Shown here one piece after another: positions 24,696-34,194 of a DNA stretch of 53,006 nucleotides. Position 1 is the first letter of the stretch. Each line of letters begins with the position of its first letter. Origin of the DNA: an uncultured Clostridia bacterium. Lineage in GTDB: Bacteria; Bacillota; Clostridia; Oscillospirales; Acutalibacteraceae. The stretch lies in contig CALDOU010000034.1 of assembly GCA_937912175.1 (NCBI GenBank), positions 1-53,006 of the forward strand. Direction: 5' to 3'. Below the pieces are notes generated by a model. That model was not told the origin of the DNA, made no database searches, and worked only from the letters and a program-made list of their open reading frames with translations. Made by a program: the position numbers and the translations under genes.

Positions 24696-25553
24696 TTGAA
24701 TTTTAAAGATGATAAAATTATAGAATTGAATAACGAACAGCTGCGGGAACTTCAACTCAAAAGTTTGGAAATATTACTTTATTTTAAAAAATTTTGTGAA
24801 GAGCATAATCTTTTATTTTATTTTTGCGGAGGTTGTTGCATCGGAGCATTGCGTCACAAAGGATTTATTCCGTGGGATGATGATATTGATGTGTTTATGC
24901 CAAGAGAAGACTATGAAAAATTACATAATCTATGGGATAAATATGCCGATACCCAAAAATATTCATGTAACAGGACAACTACAGATAAGTTTATCGGTAA
25001 TGTTATGACAACAATTGTAGATAACAATACAACTGTTGTGAGACCTTGGCAAAAAGGGAAAGACGGCACAAAAGGTGTGATGATTGATGTTCTTCCTTTG
25101 GATGGATGCGCTCCTTTGGGAGTGAAAAGAAAAATTCAAATGATGTGGAGTATGATTTTTACTCTTTATTGTTCACGAATGGTGCCGGTAAATCATGGAA
25201 GAATAATGTCTTTGATATGTAAAACATTATTGTTTTTAGTACCGGGAAACAAATTAAAAAATAAAATTTGGCAATTTGCGGAAAAACAAATGAGCAAGTA
25301 TCCCATTAAGGATTCCAAATATATTACAGAGCTTTGTGCAGGACCTCACTATATGAAAAATGAGTACCCTAAAGAAATATTTGCCAAGTTTGTTTACAAG
25401 GAGTTTGAAGGGTACCAAATGCCCGTTCCGGTAGGATATGACAAATATTTAAAGATAGCTTTTGGTGATTATATGAAACTTCCGCCAAAAGAAAAACAAG
25501 TTGCACACCATGATATAATATATATGGATTTATCAAAAGGGGAAAACCTATAA
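24696..25553 (+). CDS. LicD-family phosphotransferase
   Basis: 285 residues. The LicD core is clear: YFCGGCCIGALRHKGFIPWDDDIDVFMPRED, with the paired acidic residues DDDID (about 64-68) that bind metal in this nucleotidyltransferase-fold family. LicD proteins move a phospho-alcohol from a CDP-carrier to a glycan. Because genes for CDP-ribitol synthesis (tarI, tarJ) follow at once and no choline genes are present, ribitol phosphate is the likelier cargo than choline (inference; the mammalian relatives fukutin and FKRP transfer ribitol phosphate). TTG 24696 is set by AGGTGG at 24681-24686. Confidence 0.87.
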   Translation: MNFKDDKIIELNNEQLRELQLKSLEILLYFKKFCEEHNLLFYFCGGCCIGALRHKGFIPWDDDIDVFMPREDYEKLHNLWDKYADTQKYSCNRTTTDKFIGNVMTTIVDNNTTVVRPWQKGKDGTKGVMIDVLPLDGCAPLGVKRKIQMMWSMIFTLYCSRMVPVNHGRIMSLICKTLLFLVPGNKLKNKIWQFAEKQMSKYPIKDSKYITELCAGPHYMKNEYPKEIFAKFVYKEFEGYQMPVPVGYDKYLKIAFGDYMKLPPKEKQVAHHDIIYMDLSKGENL

Positions 25554-25598
25554 TAAATTTAAAAATATTTTGGTTTTTAAATCAGGAGGATAAATAAA

Positions 25599-26309
25599 AT
25601 GATATTTGGAGCAATTGTTGCCGGCGGAGTGGGGAACAGGATGAATCTTTCGGGGCTACCCAAACAGTTTTTGCCACTTGGACCAAATAATAAGCCTATA
25701 ATAATTCATACTTTGGAAAAATTTCTTTTGTGTGAAAGATTAGATTATATCTATTTGGGGATTCATAAAGATTGGGTTGGGTATGCCGAAGATCTTCTTC
25801 AAAAATATAATATAAATCAAAGCAAAGTTTTTATAACTCCGGGTGGTGCCGACAGAAACTTAACGGTTCTTAATATTATTGATGCGATAGAAAAAAAACA
25901 TGGCAAAAGCGAAGAACATATTTTAGTAAGCCACGATGCCGTTCGCCCGTTTGTTACTCTTAAAATGATAAATGAAAATATAGATGCCGTTTTAGAATGC
26001 GGAGCCAGCGATACGGTTGTTTCTGCTATTGATACGATTATTGAATCGAAAGACGGAAAATTTATTTCCTGCGTTCCGGAAAGAAAGAACATGTATCAGG
26101 GACAAACGCCTCAAAGCTTCAAAATGTCGGAAATGAAAAAATTATATAATGATTTAACGGAAGAAGAAAAAAGTGTTCTTACGGATTGTTGTAAAATTTT
26201 TACTTTCAGAAACAAACCCGTAAAATTGGTGGAAGGCGATGCGTTTAATATTAAAATCACAACAGTGAGTGATTACAAAATAGCCTCGGCTATTCTTGGG
26301 GGAATTTAA
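25599..26309 (+). CDS. tarI: Ribitol-5-phosphate cytidylyltransferase (TarI/IspD family)
   Basis: 236-residue cytidylyltransferase of the IspD/TarI family. It has the CTP loop AGGVGNRM followed by LPKQFLPLG (about 8-30), GGADRNLTVLN (about 85) and HDAVRPFV (about 110-117). IspD proteins share these motifs, but the KQFLPLG form and the tight pairing with a TarJ-type dehydrogenase two bases downstream indicate CDP-ribitol synthesis rather than the MEP pathway. AGGAGG precedes ATG 25599. Whether the genome has a separate IspD cannot be seen here. Confidence 0.87.
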   Translation: MIFGAIVAGGVGNRMNLSGLPKQFLPLGPNNKPIIIHTLEKFLLCERLDYIYLGIHKDWVGYAEDLLQKYNINQSKVFITPGGADRNLTVLNIIDAIEKKHGKSEEHILVSHDAVRPFVTLKMINENIDAVLECGASDTVVSAIDTIIESKDGKFISCVPERKNMYQGQTPQSFKMSEMKKLYNDLTEEEKSVLTDCCKIFTFRNKPVKLVEGDAFNIKITTVSDYKIASAILGGI

Positions 26310-26311
26310 GA

Positions 26312-27328
26312 GTGATTAATTATATATATCAGCTAATAAGCCCCGGAGTTATTTCTGTAAAATATGAGGATGTAAATACCGAAAATAACGTTATTGTAAA
26401 ACCGCTTTGTATGGCCGTTTGCCATGCTGATCAACGTTATTACAGAGGAATGCGTGATATTAACAAATTAAAAACCAAGCTCCCCATGGCATTAATTCAT
26501 GAATGCGTGGGGGAGGTTTTGTATGACCCTACCCATACTTTTTCTTGTGGTCAAAAAGTAGTAATGATTCCTAACGTTAAGTCACCTAATGAAGATAAAG
26601 AGATATTTGAAAATTACCAAAAAGGTTCAGGGTTTTTGTCGAGCGGGAAAGATGGATTTATGCGTGAATTTGTTAATCTTTCTCCTGACAGGATTGTTTC
26701 AATTAAAAATGTACCGGACAAGTTTGCCGCTATATGTGAGTTTATAAGTGTTGGAGTTCATGCAGTAAGCAGGCTTAAACTTAACGCACATAATCATCGT
26801 GAATGTTTCGGAATATGGGGTGATGGAAGCCTTGCATATGTTGTGGCCTGTATTTTAAAACAAACATTTCCGAATTCCAAATTATGTGTAATCGGTAAAG
26901 ATGCTTATAAATTATCTCAATTTACTTTTGCGGATGAAGCGTATATCTCCGACGAACTCCCGAAAAATTTTAGTGTAGACCACGCTTTTGAGTGTGCGGG
27001 CGGAGAAGGTAGCTTTTATGCCATTGATGATATTATACGCTATATTAACCCTCAAGGGACTGTGATGTTGATGGGTGTTAGCGAAAATAAGATTGCCATA
27101 AATACCCGTGATGTTTTGGAAAAAGGGTTGACTTTAATAGGCTCCAGCCGTTCCGGAAGGATAGATTTTGAAAACGCTGTAAAACTTTTGGAAAATCCTG
27201 AATTTCAAAAACGGATAGTAAGAATTGTTTATGAAGATGATGCTGTAAATTCTGTGGCGGAAATACACAGAGTATTTAAAACAGACTTGAATACCCCTTT
27301 TAAAACTGTTTTTAAATGGAATTTATAA
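26312..27328 (+). CDS. tarJ: Ribulose-5-phosphate reductase (TarJ-type zinc dehydrogenase)
   Basis: 338-residue medium-chain dehydrogenase that reduces ribulose 5-phosphate to ribitol 5-phosphate for TarI. Zinc-site residues appear in MAVCHADQRYY (Cys about 33, His about 34) and LIHECVGEV (about 60-68), followed by the NADP-binding region GIWGDGSLAYVVA (about 168). It opens INYIYQLISPGVISVKYEDV, typical of TarJ. GTG 26312 begins two bases after the tarI stop, with GGGGGAA as binding site, so the two are translationally coupled. The pair is diagnostic for a ribitol-phosphate-containing envelope polymer. Confidence 0.87.
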   Translation: MINYIYQLISPGVISVKYEDVNTENNVIVKPLCMAVCHADQRYYRGMRDINKLKTKLPMALIHECVGEVLYDPTHTFSCGQKVVMIPNVKSPNEDKEIFENYQKGSGFLSSGKDGFMREFVNLSPDRIVSIKNVPDKFAAICEFISVGVHAVSRLKLNAHNHRECFGIWGDGSLAYVVACILKQTFPNSKLCVIGKDAYKLSQFTFADEAYISDELPKNFSVDHAFECAGGEGSFYAIDDIIRYINPQGTVMLMGVSENKIAINTRDVLEKGLTLIGSSRSGRIDFENAVKLLENPEFQKRIVRIVYEDDAVNSVAEIHRVFKTDLNTPFKTVFKWNL

Positions 27329-27343
27329 ATAGGGGAGATTGAA

Positions 27344-28318
27344 ATGCCTGAAATAAGTGTAGTTGTTCCCGTATATAATTGTGAAAAATATTTAAGAAAA
27401 TGTATAAATTCAATTTTGAGTCAAACTTTCTCTGATTTGGAATTGATACTTGTGAATGATGGCTCTACGGATAAAAGTCCTGAAATTTGTGATGAATTTA
27501 AATTAAATGATAAACGGGTAAAAGTAATTCATCAAGAAAATAAAGGCGTAAGCGGTGCAAGAAATGCCGGGCTTGATATAGCCAAAGGAAATTATGTGGG
27601 GTTTGTTGACAGTGATGATTACTTGTCAGATGATATGTATGAATTTTTATACAATAACTTAAAAAAAGCAAAAGCCGACGTATCGATTTGCGGAATAATA
27701 AATTGCTTTTTAAAAAATGACGGTAAAGAGGAAAGAAAAAAACAAACAAATTTTGAAGGAAGCGGTATTTTAACCGGAGAAGAAGCTTTGAGTGAGTCTT
27801 TAAAAAGCACTGTTTTTTCGGTTAATCCCGTAAATAAGTTATTCGATATTCATCTTTTTGATAATGAGCGGTTTCCCGAAAACAAAACTTCCGAAGATGC
27901 GTTTTTAATTCCCGTAATTCTTTCCAAAGCTAAAAAAGTTGTATATGACAGCAATATAAAATATTACTATGTTCGTCACGAAAACAGTATTACCACATCG
28001 GAGTTCAGTGTTAAAGATATGTTTGTTATAGAAGCATACTCCAATCACTTGGATTGGATAGTAAAAAAATATCCAAAATTAATTAAAGAGGCGGAATTTA
28101 GATACATTTGGTCTTATATTTATGTTTTGGACAAAATGATAATCAGCGAGAAGAAAGTTAAAAGCGAAGAATATAATAAGATTTTGAGCTTTGTTAAGAA
28201 AAATATTTTAAAAATAATTTTTAATCCTTATTTTTCTTTAAAAAGGAAAATTGCTGTGGCCATATTATTTTTAAATCAAAGTATTTATAAAAAAATGGTT
28301 TTAAAGTTATCAAAATAA
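27344..28318 (+). CDS. Family 2 glycosyltransferase
   Basis: 324 residues. A classical GT-A opening ISVVVPVYNCEKYLRKCINS (about 4-23), VNDGSTDKSPEI (about 38-49), NKGVSGARNAGLD (about 66-78) and the metal motif FVDSDDYL (about 89-96) identify an inverting GT2 enzyme. No membrane helix is apparent, although the basic C-terminus could bind lipid. It transfers an unknown sugar during assembly of the repeat unit. Fifteen bases separate it from tarJ. Confidence 0.87.
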   Translation: MPEISVVVPVYNCEKYLRKCINSILSQTFSDLELILVNDGSTDKSPEICDEFKLNDKRVKVIHQENKGVSGARNAGLDIAKGNYVGFVDSDDYLSDDMYEFLYNNLKKAKADVSICGIINCFLKNDGKEERKKQTNFEGSGILTGEEALSESLKSTVFSVNPVNKLFDIHLFDNERFPENKTSEDAFLIPVILSKAKKVVYDSNIKYYYVRHENSITTSEFSVKDMFVIEAYSNHLDWIVKKYPKLIKEAEFRYIWSYIYVLDKMIISEKKVKSEEYNKILSFVKKNILKIIFNPYFSLKRKIAVAILFLNQSIYKKMVLKLSK

Positions 28319-28339
28319 GTAAAGTTGAGAGTTTAAAAT

Positions 28340-29428
28340 ATGAAAAAACTGTGTTTTGTGTGTTTTAATATTGAAGATATGGGCGGAATAACGAGGGTTA
28401 TGTCTTCGTTGTGTAATGAAATGTGTAAAGATTATGAAATCTCAATTCTTTCCATATGTAATACCGGATTAAAGCCTCACTACGATTTTGATGTTTCTGT
28501 GAAAATACATAAATTGAATAATAATCCCGGCGACCGAGTAAAAAATATAATACTTGGTTCGTTTTTTAAATTGAAAAGATTTTTTAAAGAAAATAAATTT
28601 GATGTAATTTTTATGGAAGGGCATTATATTCCGCCTATAATTTTACCTGTAAAGTTATTTGTTAAGAGTAAGTTTGTTTTTTGTGACCATGGTGCACTCA
28701 GCAACCAACTTAGTGATAAAAAAGCTACATTTTTCAGAAACCTTGGGGCTAAGCTGAGTAATAAAACCGTTGTGCTGACTGAATCCACAAAAAATGAATA
28801 TATAAAAACATTTAAAATACCCGCAAATAAGATTGAAGTTATTGCTAATTTTATTGATGATGGGGTTTTAAAATTTACGGGTGATTATAACGAGAATTCC
28901 AAATTAATACTCTCTTCCGGAAGATTTACTCCGGAAAAAGGTTTTGATATGTTAGTTGATGTTGCTGAAAAAGTGTTTGAAAAAAATCCTGATTGGCAAT
29001 GGCACATTTACGGAGATGGACCTGAATTTGAAAAAGTTAACATTAAAATCAAAAAATTAAATTTAGAAAAAAACATTAAATTAATGGGACTTGCCGATAA
29101 TATGTACAGTAAGTATAAAGATTACGGTATTTTTGTTCTTACCTCATACCGAGAGGGGTTTGCATTGGTACTGTTAGAGGCTAAAGTTAACGCTTTGCCC
29201 GGCGTTAGCTTTGATTGTATTGCCGGACCTTCGGAAATTATTTCAAATGGCGTGGACGGATATTTAATTCCGTGCTATAATATAACGGAAATGTCAAATA
29301 AGATATCTGAATTAATCGAAAATCAAAAACTGAGAATAAGATTTTCCCAAAATTCTCAGATCAATGTTGAAAAATTTGAAAAATCAAAGATAATAGGTAA
29401 ATGGAAACAACTTATAATAAAATTATAA
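28340..29428 (+). CDS. Family 4 glycosyltransferase
   Basis: 362-residue GT-B retaining enzyme. The N-terminal domain has MGGITRVMSSLCNEM (about 14-28); the C-terminal nucleotide-sugar domain has SSGRFTPEKGFDMLV (about 192-206), HIYGDGPEFEKV (about 223-234) and the EX7E motif REGFALVLLEA (about 274-284). Cytoplasmic. Sugar unknown. Part of the locus, 21 bases after the preceding gene. Confidence 0.87.
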   Translation: MKKLCFVCFNIEDMGGITRVMSSLCNEMCKDYEISILSICNTGLKPHYDFDVSVKIHKLNNNPGDRVKNIILGSFFKLKRFFKENKFDVIFMEGHYIPPIILPVKLFVKSKFVFCDHGALSNQLSDKKATFFRNLGAKLSNKTVVLTESTKNEYIKTFKIPANKIEVIANFIDDGVLKFTGDYNENSKLILSSGRFTPEKGFDMLVDVAEKVFEKNPDWQWHIYGDGPEFEKVNIKIKKLNLEKNIKLMGLADNMYSKYKDYGIFVLTSYREGFALVLLEAKVNALPGVSFDCIAGPSEIISNGVDGYLIPCYNITEMSNKISELIENQKLRIRFSQNSQINVEKFEKSKIIGKWKQLIIKL

Positions 29429-29458
29429 GTGATTATTTATTAAACACGGAGGAACTTA

Positions 29459-30868
29459 ATGAGTTTTGTAACTTTAGCCGATACAAAATATTATGATAAA
29501 CTGAAAAAATTAATATTATTGTTTTTTTCATTAATGCTTATGGGGCGATTTGTAAGTCTTTATTGGATAATGCCCCATGCGGTTGATGGTCTGATTTTTA
29601 TGGGTATATCTGTTTCTTCGTTGTTTTTTGTATTTATGGATTTTATGAATAAAAGAAATATATTAAAAACAGAAAACATAATTTGGCTGATTTTGTTTTT
29701 TTGTTCTTGTGTTATTTCATGTTTAATGTTGATACGTTATGGCTGGGCGGAAAATTTAAAAGCATTGATTTCCATTGCCATAAGTTTATTCTTTTTATAT
29801 CCGTTTACTAAAGTTACCGGTGAGGAAAAAAGCCGTAAAATAATAATTTTATTTCAAAAAGTAATAATTATTTTCTGGTTGTTTTTTGCTTTGATTTCTA
29901 TTGGAACTTTTTTTATTCAGTATTCCAATATTTTTTACATGCATGGTACGCGCATACTTTTAGGATGCATTGAAAATCGTCTTTTCGGAATGTTTTCCGA
30001 TCCTAATTATGCGTCTGTGGTTTCTATTTTGACTATGATTTTTTCTGTGGCCATTCTTAATTATGAAAATCAAAGAAAATGGATGCGTGTTGTATGTATT
30101 GTTAATATTGTAATTCAATTTTTCTATATAGTTCTGGGCGCTTCAAGAACAGGTGAAGTGTGTTTGCTTTTGGTTGTTTTTTTTGCGGGCATCGTTTATA
30201 GCTATCGTTTAAAACCCAAAGACAAATTTTATTGGATATTTGTTCGTATTATAGCCGCTTTATGTTTGTGCGTGGTGGTTCATTACGCAATTGAATATAT
30301 TAGGATGTTATTTTCTTATATTCCGTCATTTTTTGAACCGCTTTTTAAAAATTATGCAGACGGTAATGAAAAAAATAAATTTATTCTTCATAAAATTTCT
30401 ATGGAAAGACCGGACGTGGAACAAAGTAGTGATATATCAAATTTAAGGTTCAGAATTTGGTCCAGCGCAATAGATATTTTTAAAACATCGTGGGTATTTG
30501 GTGCTTCTCCCAGAAACGCACTTGTTTATGCAAAAGATGTTTTGCCGGAAGCTTTCATAGTAAAACGCGGATATGATGCTCATAATTTTTATGTTGCGAC
30601 ATTGTTATATACTGGTGTAAGCGGAGCATTTTTACTGGGATTTTTCTTAATTAAGTCGGCATTTAATATTATAAAATACTATGTGAAAAATAATTTTAAA
30701 GTTAATGATGTTTTTTTTAACTCTTTGGTTATTTCTGCTCTTTGTGTAGCGGCTTCGGGAATGTTTGTTTCTGAAATTCTTTTTATTACCACAGTCGGCT
30801 CATTTGTTTTTTGGCTGTTTTTGGGATATATTATGAATGCTATCAATAAGTCTTCAACTAAATCTTAA
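29459..30868 (+). CDS. Wzy-like polysaccharide polymerase / O-antigen ligase-family membrane protein
   Basis: 469 residues with about ten to twelve hydrophobic segments and a large outside loop (about 285-370). It contains MFSDPNYASVV (about 179) and LGASRTGEVCLL (about 228), both of the kind conserved in the Wzy_C/WaaL superfamily, and a loop Arg-rich stretch before YDAHNFYVATLLYTG (about 374), where the HNxxL-type pattern is characteristic. The likely job is joining repeat units on the outer face of the membrane. Sequence divergence in the family makes polymerase versus ligase undecidable; gene context favours polymerase. Confidence 0.78.
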   Translation: MSFVTLADTKYYDKLKKLILLFFSLMLMGRFVSLYWIMPHAVDGLIFMGISVSSLFFVFMDFMNKRNILKTENIIWLILFFCSCVISCLMLIRYGWAENLKALISIAISLFFLYPFTKVTGEEKSRKIIILFQKVIIIFWLFFALISIGTFFIQYSNIFYMHGTRILLGCIENRLFGMFSDPNYASVVSILTMIFSVAILNYENQRKWMRVVCIVNIVIQFFYIVLGASRTGEVCLLLVVFFAGIVYSYRLKPKDKFYWIFVRIIAALCLCVVVHYAIEYIRMLFSYIPSFFEPLFKNYADGNEKNKFILHKISMERPDVEQSSDISNLRFRIWSSAIDIFKTSWVFGASPRNALVYAKDVLPEAFIVKRGYDAHNFYVATLLYTGVSGAFLLGFFLIKSAFNIIKYYVKNNFKVNDVFFNSLVISALCVAASGMFVSEILFITTVGSFVFWLFLGYIMNAINKSSTKS

Positions 30869-30882
30869 GGACAGGTAAAAAT

Positions 30883-32472
30883 ATGAGAACAAAAAATTCT
30901 TTGATTAATATATTTGTAAGTTGTTTATCTTACGGCATAATTATGGTGGGTTCGTTTGTAACCCGTCAGCTTTTTGCCAGAATTTTAGGATTGGAAATAG
31001 TGGGAATCGAAGGTGCGTTTTTAAACGTGGTTTCTGCTCTTGCAATCGTAGAATTGGGGCTTGGAGTTGGAATAGTGTACAAGCTTTACAAACCCATTGC
31101 GGAAGAAAATTGGGAACAAGTTGCAATCATTTTAGGCTTTTTGCGTAAATGTTATATTGTAATTGCTTCTGTAGTAGGGGCTTTGGGTTTGATTTTATCT
31201 TATTTTGTAGTTATGCCTATAAAAGAGGATTTTTCAAAAATTTGGCTTGCACAAATATTTATGCTCTATGTCATTGACGTGGTGGCGTCTTATTTATATT
31301 CTCATAAAAGAGCAATGTTTATTGCCGACCAAAAAAATTATGTGAATAATATTATACATATAGTGGCTCAAATTTTATTATTTGTTTCTCAAATAGCTGT
31401 TTTAAAGTTGTTTGCTTCTTTTGAAGCCTACCTTATTTGTAAAATAGTTTTTCGCCTTGCGGAAAATATAATTATTTCATGTCGTTTTGATAAGAAATAT
31501 AGTTTTATAAATTTAAAAATAAAAAAGAAAATGCCGGATATAGAAAAGAAAGAGCTTTTTAAAAATATAAAGGCGTTGTTATTGCATAAAATTTCGGGAT
31601 TTGGAACGACTACCGTTTCAAGCTTGATAATTGTATATTTTGTAAGTCTTAGGGAAAACGGTATTTATTGTAACTATATGCTCATTGTTATGGCTTTAAC
31701 AACGGTAACAAATGAAATTTTTAACGGAGTTTTGGCGAGTTTCGGAAATCTCTTAAGTACTTCAAGCCGTAAAAAAGTTTTTGATAATTTTAATACTTTA
31801 TATTTTTTGAATTTTATACTTTATTCTTTCATCACAACGGCATTTATGTGTTTAGCCACACCTTTTATAGGATTATGGATAGGTGAAAATTCTGCGTTTA
31901 ATATTTTAACAACCATTTCTCTTGCTTCTTATTTATATATTTACGGTATGCGCCAGTCAATCGGTATGGCGAAAGTTAGTGCGGGAATATATGATCAGGA
32001 TAAATATTTAGCGGTTATAGGCGCTTTAATAACATTTGCTTCTTCATGGCTTTTGGTAACTCCTTTGGGAATTATCGGGGTAATGATTGGTAATGTTATA
32101 GGTATTATGGCGATTCCTTACTGGGTTCAACCGTACCTTGTTTATGATGGTATATTTAAAACATCCGTAAAATCTTATCACTATAAATTTTTGATGTATA
32201 CTGTTTTAACTGTAGTATATGTGTGTATTTCTTACATTGTATGTAATTGGATTTGCTGTAATTCTAATGTGATTTATTGGATTTCCGAAAAAATTTCTGC
32301 TTTGATTCATATTAAGAACAATACATCTAAGCTTATATCTCAAATATTTGTGAATAGTTTGGTGTGTCTTGTAATACCTAATGTTTTAAATATAATTTTA
32401 TTTAGCAGAACGCAGGAATATAAAGATTTACGGCGGGTAGCAAAATCATTTTTGCGTAGAGTCAAAAGATAA
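30883..32472 (+). CDS. Wzx-like polysaccharide flippase (MOP superfamily)
   Basis: 529 residues with about 14 membrane helices. The opening FVTRQLFARILGLEIVGIEGAFLNV and the GIYGMRQSIG-like central region are typical of clostridial oligosaccharide flippases. It would move the undecaprenyl-linked repeat unit to the outer face for polymerisation by the preceding gene product. Fourteen bases separate the two genes. It closes the sugar part of the locus and is followed 24 bases later by the FHA-RodA gene. Confidence 0.85.
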   Translation: MRTKNSLINIFVSCLSYGIIMVGSFVTRQLFARILGLEIVGIEGAFLNVVSALAIVELGLGVGIVYKLYKPIAEENWEQVAIILGFLRKCYIVIASVVGALGLILSYFVVMPIKEDFSKIWLAQIFMLYVIDVVASYLYSHKRAMFIADQKNYVNNIIHIVAQILLFVSQIAVLKLFASFEAYLICKIVFRLAENIIISCRFDKKYSFINLKIKKKMPDIEKKELFKNIKALLLHKISGFGTTTVSSLIIVYFVSLRENGIYCNYMLIVMALTTVTNEIFNGVLASFGNLLSTSSRKKVFDNFNTLYFLNFILYSFITTAFMCLATPFIGLWIGENSAFNILTTISLASYLYIYGMRQSIGMAKVSAGIYDQDKYLAVIGALITFASSWLLVTPLGIIGVMIGNVIGIMAIPYWVQPYLVYDGIFKTSVKSYHYKFLMYTVLTVVYVCISYIVCNWICCNSNVIYWISEKISALIHIKNNTSKLISQIFVNSLVCLVIPNVLNIILFSRTQEYKDLRRVAKSFLRRVKR

Positions 32473-32496
32473 TAAGCGAGGTGATTAAATTTAAAT

Positions 32497-34146
32497 ATGT
32501 TTTTTGCTGTGTTTTTATATTCAATTCAAATAATACTACCGTTTTTAGGAATACTAATTATTTATTATTGTTTTAGATCGCTTTTCGAAACGTTAAGCCC
32601 CGAATACCCTTTGGTTGCGCTTTATAATCGTGTTACTCGTGAAAAAATCCCTATTATTTACTGGGAAAATTCTTTAGGAAGAGATAAACATTGTGATGTA
32701 GTGGTGGATAGCCCGACGGCATCGCGTGACCATGCGGTTTTTTGCCGAAGAAACGAAGGCTGGATAATATCCGATACCAACTCTAAAGGCGGTGTGTTTT
32801 TAAATGGTGAACGTATTGAAAACAGTGAAAAAGTATATATAGATGATGTAATACAAATCGGTGGAATAGATTACGAATTACATAAAGCGGATATTCTTCG
32901 TTCAAATAAAAAAAACACCTTAAGAAAGCAAAAAATTCATTCTTATTCCGGTGTTTCTATTTTGATATTAGTAAGTATATTTCAATTTTTAGCTGCTGTT
33001 GGAGCATGTTTTGCAACAGAAACATTTCAATATAATCCTTTGATAATTTTTGGATTTTTATTTGGTGTTACTTGGATAAGTTATTTTATAATAACGTTTG
33101 CGTTTCGTAGGGCAAATTTTGAACTTGAAACATTGGGAATTTTTTTAAGCGGAATAGGAATTATGAATTTATGTACCATTGACATGCAAGAGGCTTATAC
33201 ACAAATTATAGCTTTAAGCGTGGGAATTATATTTTTTAATGTTATTTTGTTTTTTATAAGAGAACCGGATATAGCTATGAAATTCAGGCCCTATATAGCT
33301 GTAGCGGCAGTTTTGCTTTTGGCGGTAAATTTGATTTTTGGTAAAGTGAAAAACGGATCTCAAAATTGGGTAACAGTTGGAGGATTTTCTTTTCAGCCTT
33401 CCGAACTTGTAAAAGTGGCATTTATTTTTTTCGGTACTTCAACTTTGCAAGGAATTCAAACCACAAAAAATTTGACCGGCTTTATAATTTTTTCCGCTTT
33501 ATGTATGGGCGCATTGTTTTTAATGGGTGACTTTGGAACCGCAAGTATATTTTTTATTACTTTTATATTGATTGCATTTATGCGTTCGGGAAGTATAAGA
33601 ACGGTATTTTTAACTTGTGCGGCGGCAGCATTGGGGTTTTTGTTCATTCTTAAGTTTAAACCGTATATAGTGACTCGTTTTTCTGCATGGAGACATGTTT
33701 GGGAACACATTAATGATACCGGATATCAGCAAACAAGAGTTTTAACGTATTCTGCCAGTGGTGGATTGCTTGGATTGGGACTTGGCAAGGGATGTTTAAA
33801 GTATGTTTTTGCCGCTCCGAGCGATCTGGTGTTTGGGATGCTTTGTGAAGAATGGGGTGTTGTTTTGGCACTTCTTGTACTTTTAAGTATTGCTTTTTTG
33901 GGTATTTACGCAAGAAAAGCCAGTATAAAAAGTCGTTCTGCACTTTATTCAATAGCATCTTGCTGTGCTGCGGGGATGATAGTTTTCCAAATGATGATGA
34001 ATGTTTTTGGAGTGGTTGATATTTTCCCGCTTACGGGAGTTACTCTTCCGTTTATAAGCTTGGGAGGGTCAAGTTTAATTTCAGTATGGGGTTTATTGGC
34101 GTTTATTAAAGCTTCTGACGAACGGACATACGGGCTGAAACGATAG
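32497..34146 (+). CDS. FHA domain fused to a FtsW/RodA (SEDS) peptidoglycan polymerase
   Basis: 549 residues. One membrane helix (about 8-28) is followed by a cytoplasmic FHA domain (about 45-130) with SLGRDKHCDVVVD, the pThr-binding SRDHAVF and FLNGERI, then a full SEDS polytopic domain. The SEDS landmarks are NGSQNWVTVGGFSFQPSELVK (about 285-305), GDFGTAS (about 344), GYQQTR with GGLLGLGLGKG (about 409-431), SDLVFGMLCEEWG and the closing LTGVTLPFISLGG. SEDS proteins polymerise lipid II with a class B PBP partner, here the next gene. The FHA domain would recruit a phosphothreonine protein, linking wall synthesis to Ser/Thr kinase signalling. GAGGTGA lies 12 bases before ATG 32497. Confidence 0.92.
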   Translation: MFFAVFLYSIQIILPFLGILIIYYCFRSLFETLSPEYPLVALYNRVTREKIPIIYWENSLGRDKHCDVVVDSPTASRDHAVFCRRNEGWIISDTNSKGGVFLNGERIENSEKVYIDDVIQIGGIDYELHKADILRSNKKNTLRKQKIHSYSGVSILILVSIFQFLAAVGACFATETFQYNPLIIFGFLFGVTWISYFIITFAFRRANFELETLGIFLSGIGIMNLCTIDMQEAYTQIIALSVGIIFFNVILFFIREPDIAMKFRPYIAVAAVLLLAVNLIFGKVKNGSQNWVTVGGFSFQPSELVKVAFIFFGTSTLQGIQTTKNLTGFIIFSALCMGALFLMGDFGTASIFFITFILIAFMRSGSIRTVFLTCAAAALGFLFILKFKPYIVTRFSAWRHVWEHINDTGYQQTRVLTYSASGGLLGLGLGKGCLKYVFAAPSDLVFGMLCEEWGVVLALLVLLSIAFLGIYARKASIKSRSALYSIASCCAAGMIVFQMMMNVFGVVDIFPLTGVTLPFISLGGSSLISVWGLLAFIKASDERTYGLKR

Positions 34147-34194
34147 ATGGTATAAAATTGTTGAAAAGTAAATGCGGAAAGGGGGACATGAAAA

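Noticed and set aside
25599..26309. Assignment of this cytidylyltransferase as the MEP enzyme IspD
   Set aside because: The coupled TarJ-type dehydrogenase and the polysaccharide context favour CDP-ribitol synthesis; MEP genes lie elsewhere in the window.
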